The position numbers and the translations under genes are program-made. A stretch of 6,485 bases of DNA from Solirubrobacteraceae bacterium (GTDB taxonomy: Bacteria > Actinomycetota > Thermoleophilia > Solirubrobacterales > Solirubrobacteraceae). Location: the NCBI GenBank assembly GCA_030043235.1, contig JASHYF010000311.1:1-6485 (forward strand), given 5' to 3'. Under the pieces are notes generated by a model, which saw nothing but the letters and a program-made list of their open reading frames with translations, made no database searches and was not told the DNA's origin. Below, piece by piece: positions 5,901 through 6,485 of this stretch (positions within the stretch are counted from its first letter, which is position 1; every line of letters begins with the position of its first letter).

Positions 5901-6161
5901 GCGCCGTCGGCAAGAACTGTGAAAGCGATCGGTCGCGTGCGCCGCTCAGCTCGGTCGCTCGCGCGGCGGTGCGACGCGGCCGTCGAACGCTCGGGGCGTT
6001 TGGCGACGAGGAGCGCCAGCACGCCGAGGGCGCCGACCCGCCAGGCTCGAGAACCGATCCACCGGGCTCGAGTCCCCGTCCGCCACGCAAACCCGAGCCC
6101 TCCTCGGCGAGGAGTGCTGACGCACCCGTATCCCAAGACCCTGCGCTAGGTTTCCGAGGCT

Positions 6162-6485
6162 TTGAGGCTGAGCGCGGGACTGCTGCTCCACCGTGCGCCG
6201 CGCGGCGGCCTCGAAGTGATGCTCGTACACATGGGTGGCCCCTTCTGGCAGCGCAAGGACGCGGGCGCCTGGTCGATCCCGAAGGGCGAATACGCCGAGC
6301 CGGACGATCCACTCACGGCCGCCCGGCGCGAGTTCCGCGAGGAGACCGGGCTGAGCCCGCCGGACGGCGAGCCGCTCGATCTCGGAGCGCTGCGCCAGCC
6401 CGGCGGCAAGCTCATCCACGTGTGGGCACTGGAGGCGGACCTCGACGTGAGCAGAATCACGAGCAACACGTTTGCGCTCGAATGG
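6162..6485 (+). CDS. Nudix hydrolase, 3' end cut by window edge
   Basis: The first 108 codons of a Nudix (MutT-type) hydrolase, an enzyme class that cleaves nucleoside diphosphates linked to another moiety using Mg2+ or Mn2+. After an opening strand (SAGLLLHRA, 4-12), GGPFWQRKDAGAWSIPKGEY (25-44) leads into the Nudix box at 42-64. That box keeps G42 and REFREETGL (56-64) but has Asp at position 48 where the consensus has Glu. GKLIHVWALEADL (82-94) follows, and the frame is open at the last base. An in-frame TAG at 6147-6149 forces a start after it; the TTG at 6162 is the best, because later starts would delete the first strand. GAGG at 6156-6159 is very close to it. The substrate is unknown. 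It is divergent from the permease, so they may share regulatory DNA. Confidence 0.88.
   Translation, partial: MRLSAGLLLHRAPRGGLEVMLVHMGGPFWQRKDAGAWSIPKGEYAEPDDPLTAARREFREETGLSPPDGEPLDLGALRQPGGKLIHVWALEADLDVSRITSNTFALEW

Larger units (their letters stand above)
5570..6161. other. Long divergent intergenic region without a gene
   Basis: This 592-bp stretch separates the minus-strand permease from the plus-strand Nudix gene. Frames that stay open here (for example 5919-6149 plus) are Arg/Ala-rich and resemble no family. It holds the 28-bp tandem array, a 17-bp palindrome (5735-5751) and two GGCTCGAG octamers at 6044-6051 and 6065-6072. The second octamer, with the preceding G, can pair GGGCTCG (6064-6070) with CGAGCCC (6094-6100). 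A 6-bp stem hairpin, CTCCTC/GAGGAG, lies at 6100-6114. Base composition around 5660-5900 is less GC-rich than the flanking genes. Confidence 0.7.

Noticed and set aside
5570..6136. N-terminal extension of the permease frame to an ATG at 6136
   Set aside because: The added residues translate the tandem repeats and Arg-rich filler. The ATG at 5569 gives a normal family length.
6114..6149. Eleven-codon leader peptide before the Nudix gene, from the GTG at 6114
   Set aside because: The GAGGA purine run abuts the GTG with no spacing, and the peptide has no attenuation-like residue run.

Overview
The window is GC-rich DNA with tightly packed genes, GTG and TTG starts, short gene overlaps and SigA-like promoters. 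It looks like an actinobacterium. The pairing of a cytochrome c oxidase subunit II gene with a second cupredoxin gene, together with the style of the Nudix protein, suggests the class Thermoleophilia (Solirubrobacter/Conexibacter-like). That placement is inference from general similarity and no search was run. Six genes lie on the minus strand and one, at the right edge, on the plus strand.

Left part (1-1614, minus strand): a respiratory operon. A clear promoter at 1587-1614 precedes a membrane-anchored cupredoxin-like protein. Its stop codon overlaps the start of the cytochrome c oxidase subunit II gene (coxB), which carries a complete CuA site and runs off the left edge. The catalytic subunit gene probably follows outside the window.

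Middle part (1648-3836, minus strand): a MOSC-domain protein related to YcbX/mARC, then a hexapeptide-repeat acyltransferase, then a small probable lipoprotein whose GTG start overlaps the acyltransferase stop. The last two are very likely translated as a pair. Their substrates cannot be read from the sequence.

Right part (3926-5569, minus strand): a 12-segment APC-superfamily amino-acid permease with a low-complexity, histidine-containing cytoplasmic tail. Its 3' end holds an exact 24-bp tandem duplication that also duplicates the stop codon. A stem-loop sits between it and the MOSC gene.

The 592-bp stretch between the permease and a divergent, truncated Nudix hydrolase gene (from 6162, plus strand) has no credible gene. 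It carries an imperfect 28-bp tandem repeat array (about 5776-5900) with TGTGACACA palindromes spaced 28 bp apart, a more degenerate outlying copy, and a separate 17-bp palindrome. This array is the least explained element of the window. No complete new defence or mobile system was found; the genes are otherwise ordinary metabolic, transport and respiratory genes.
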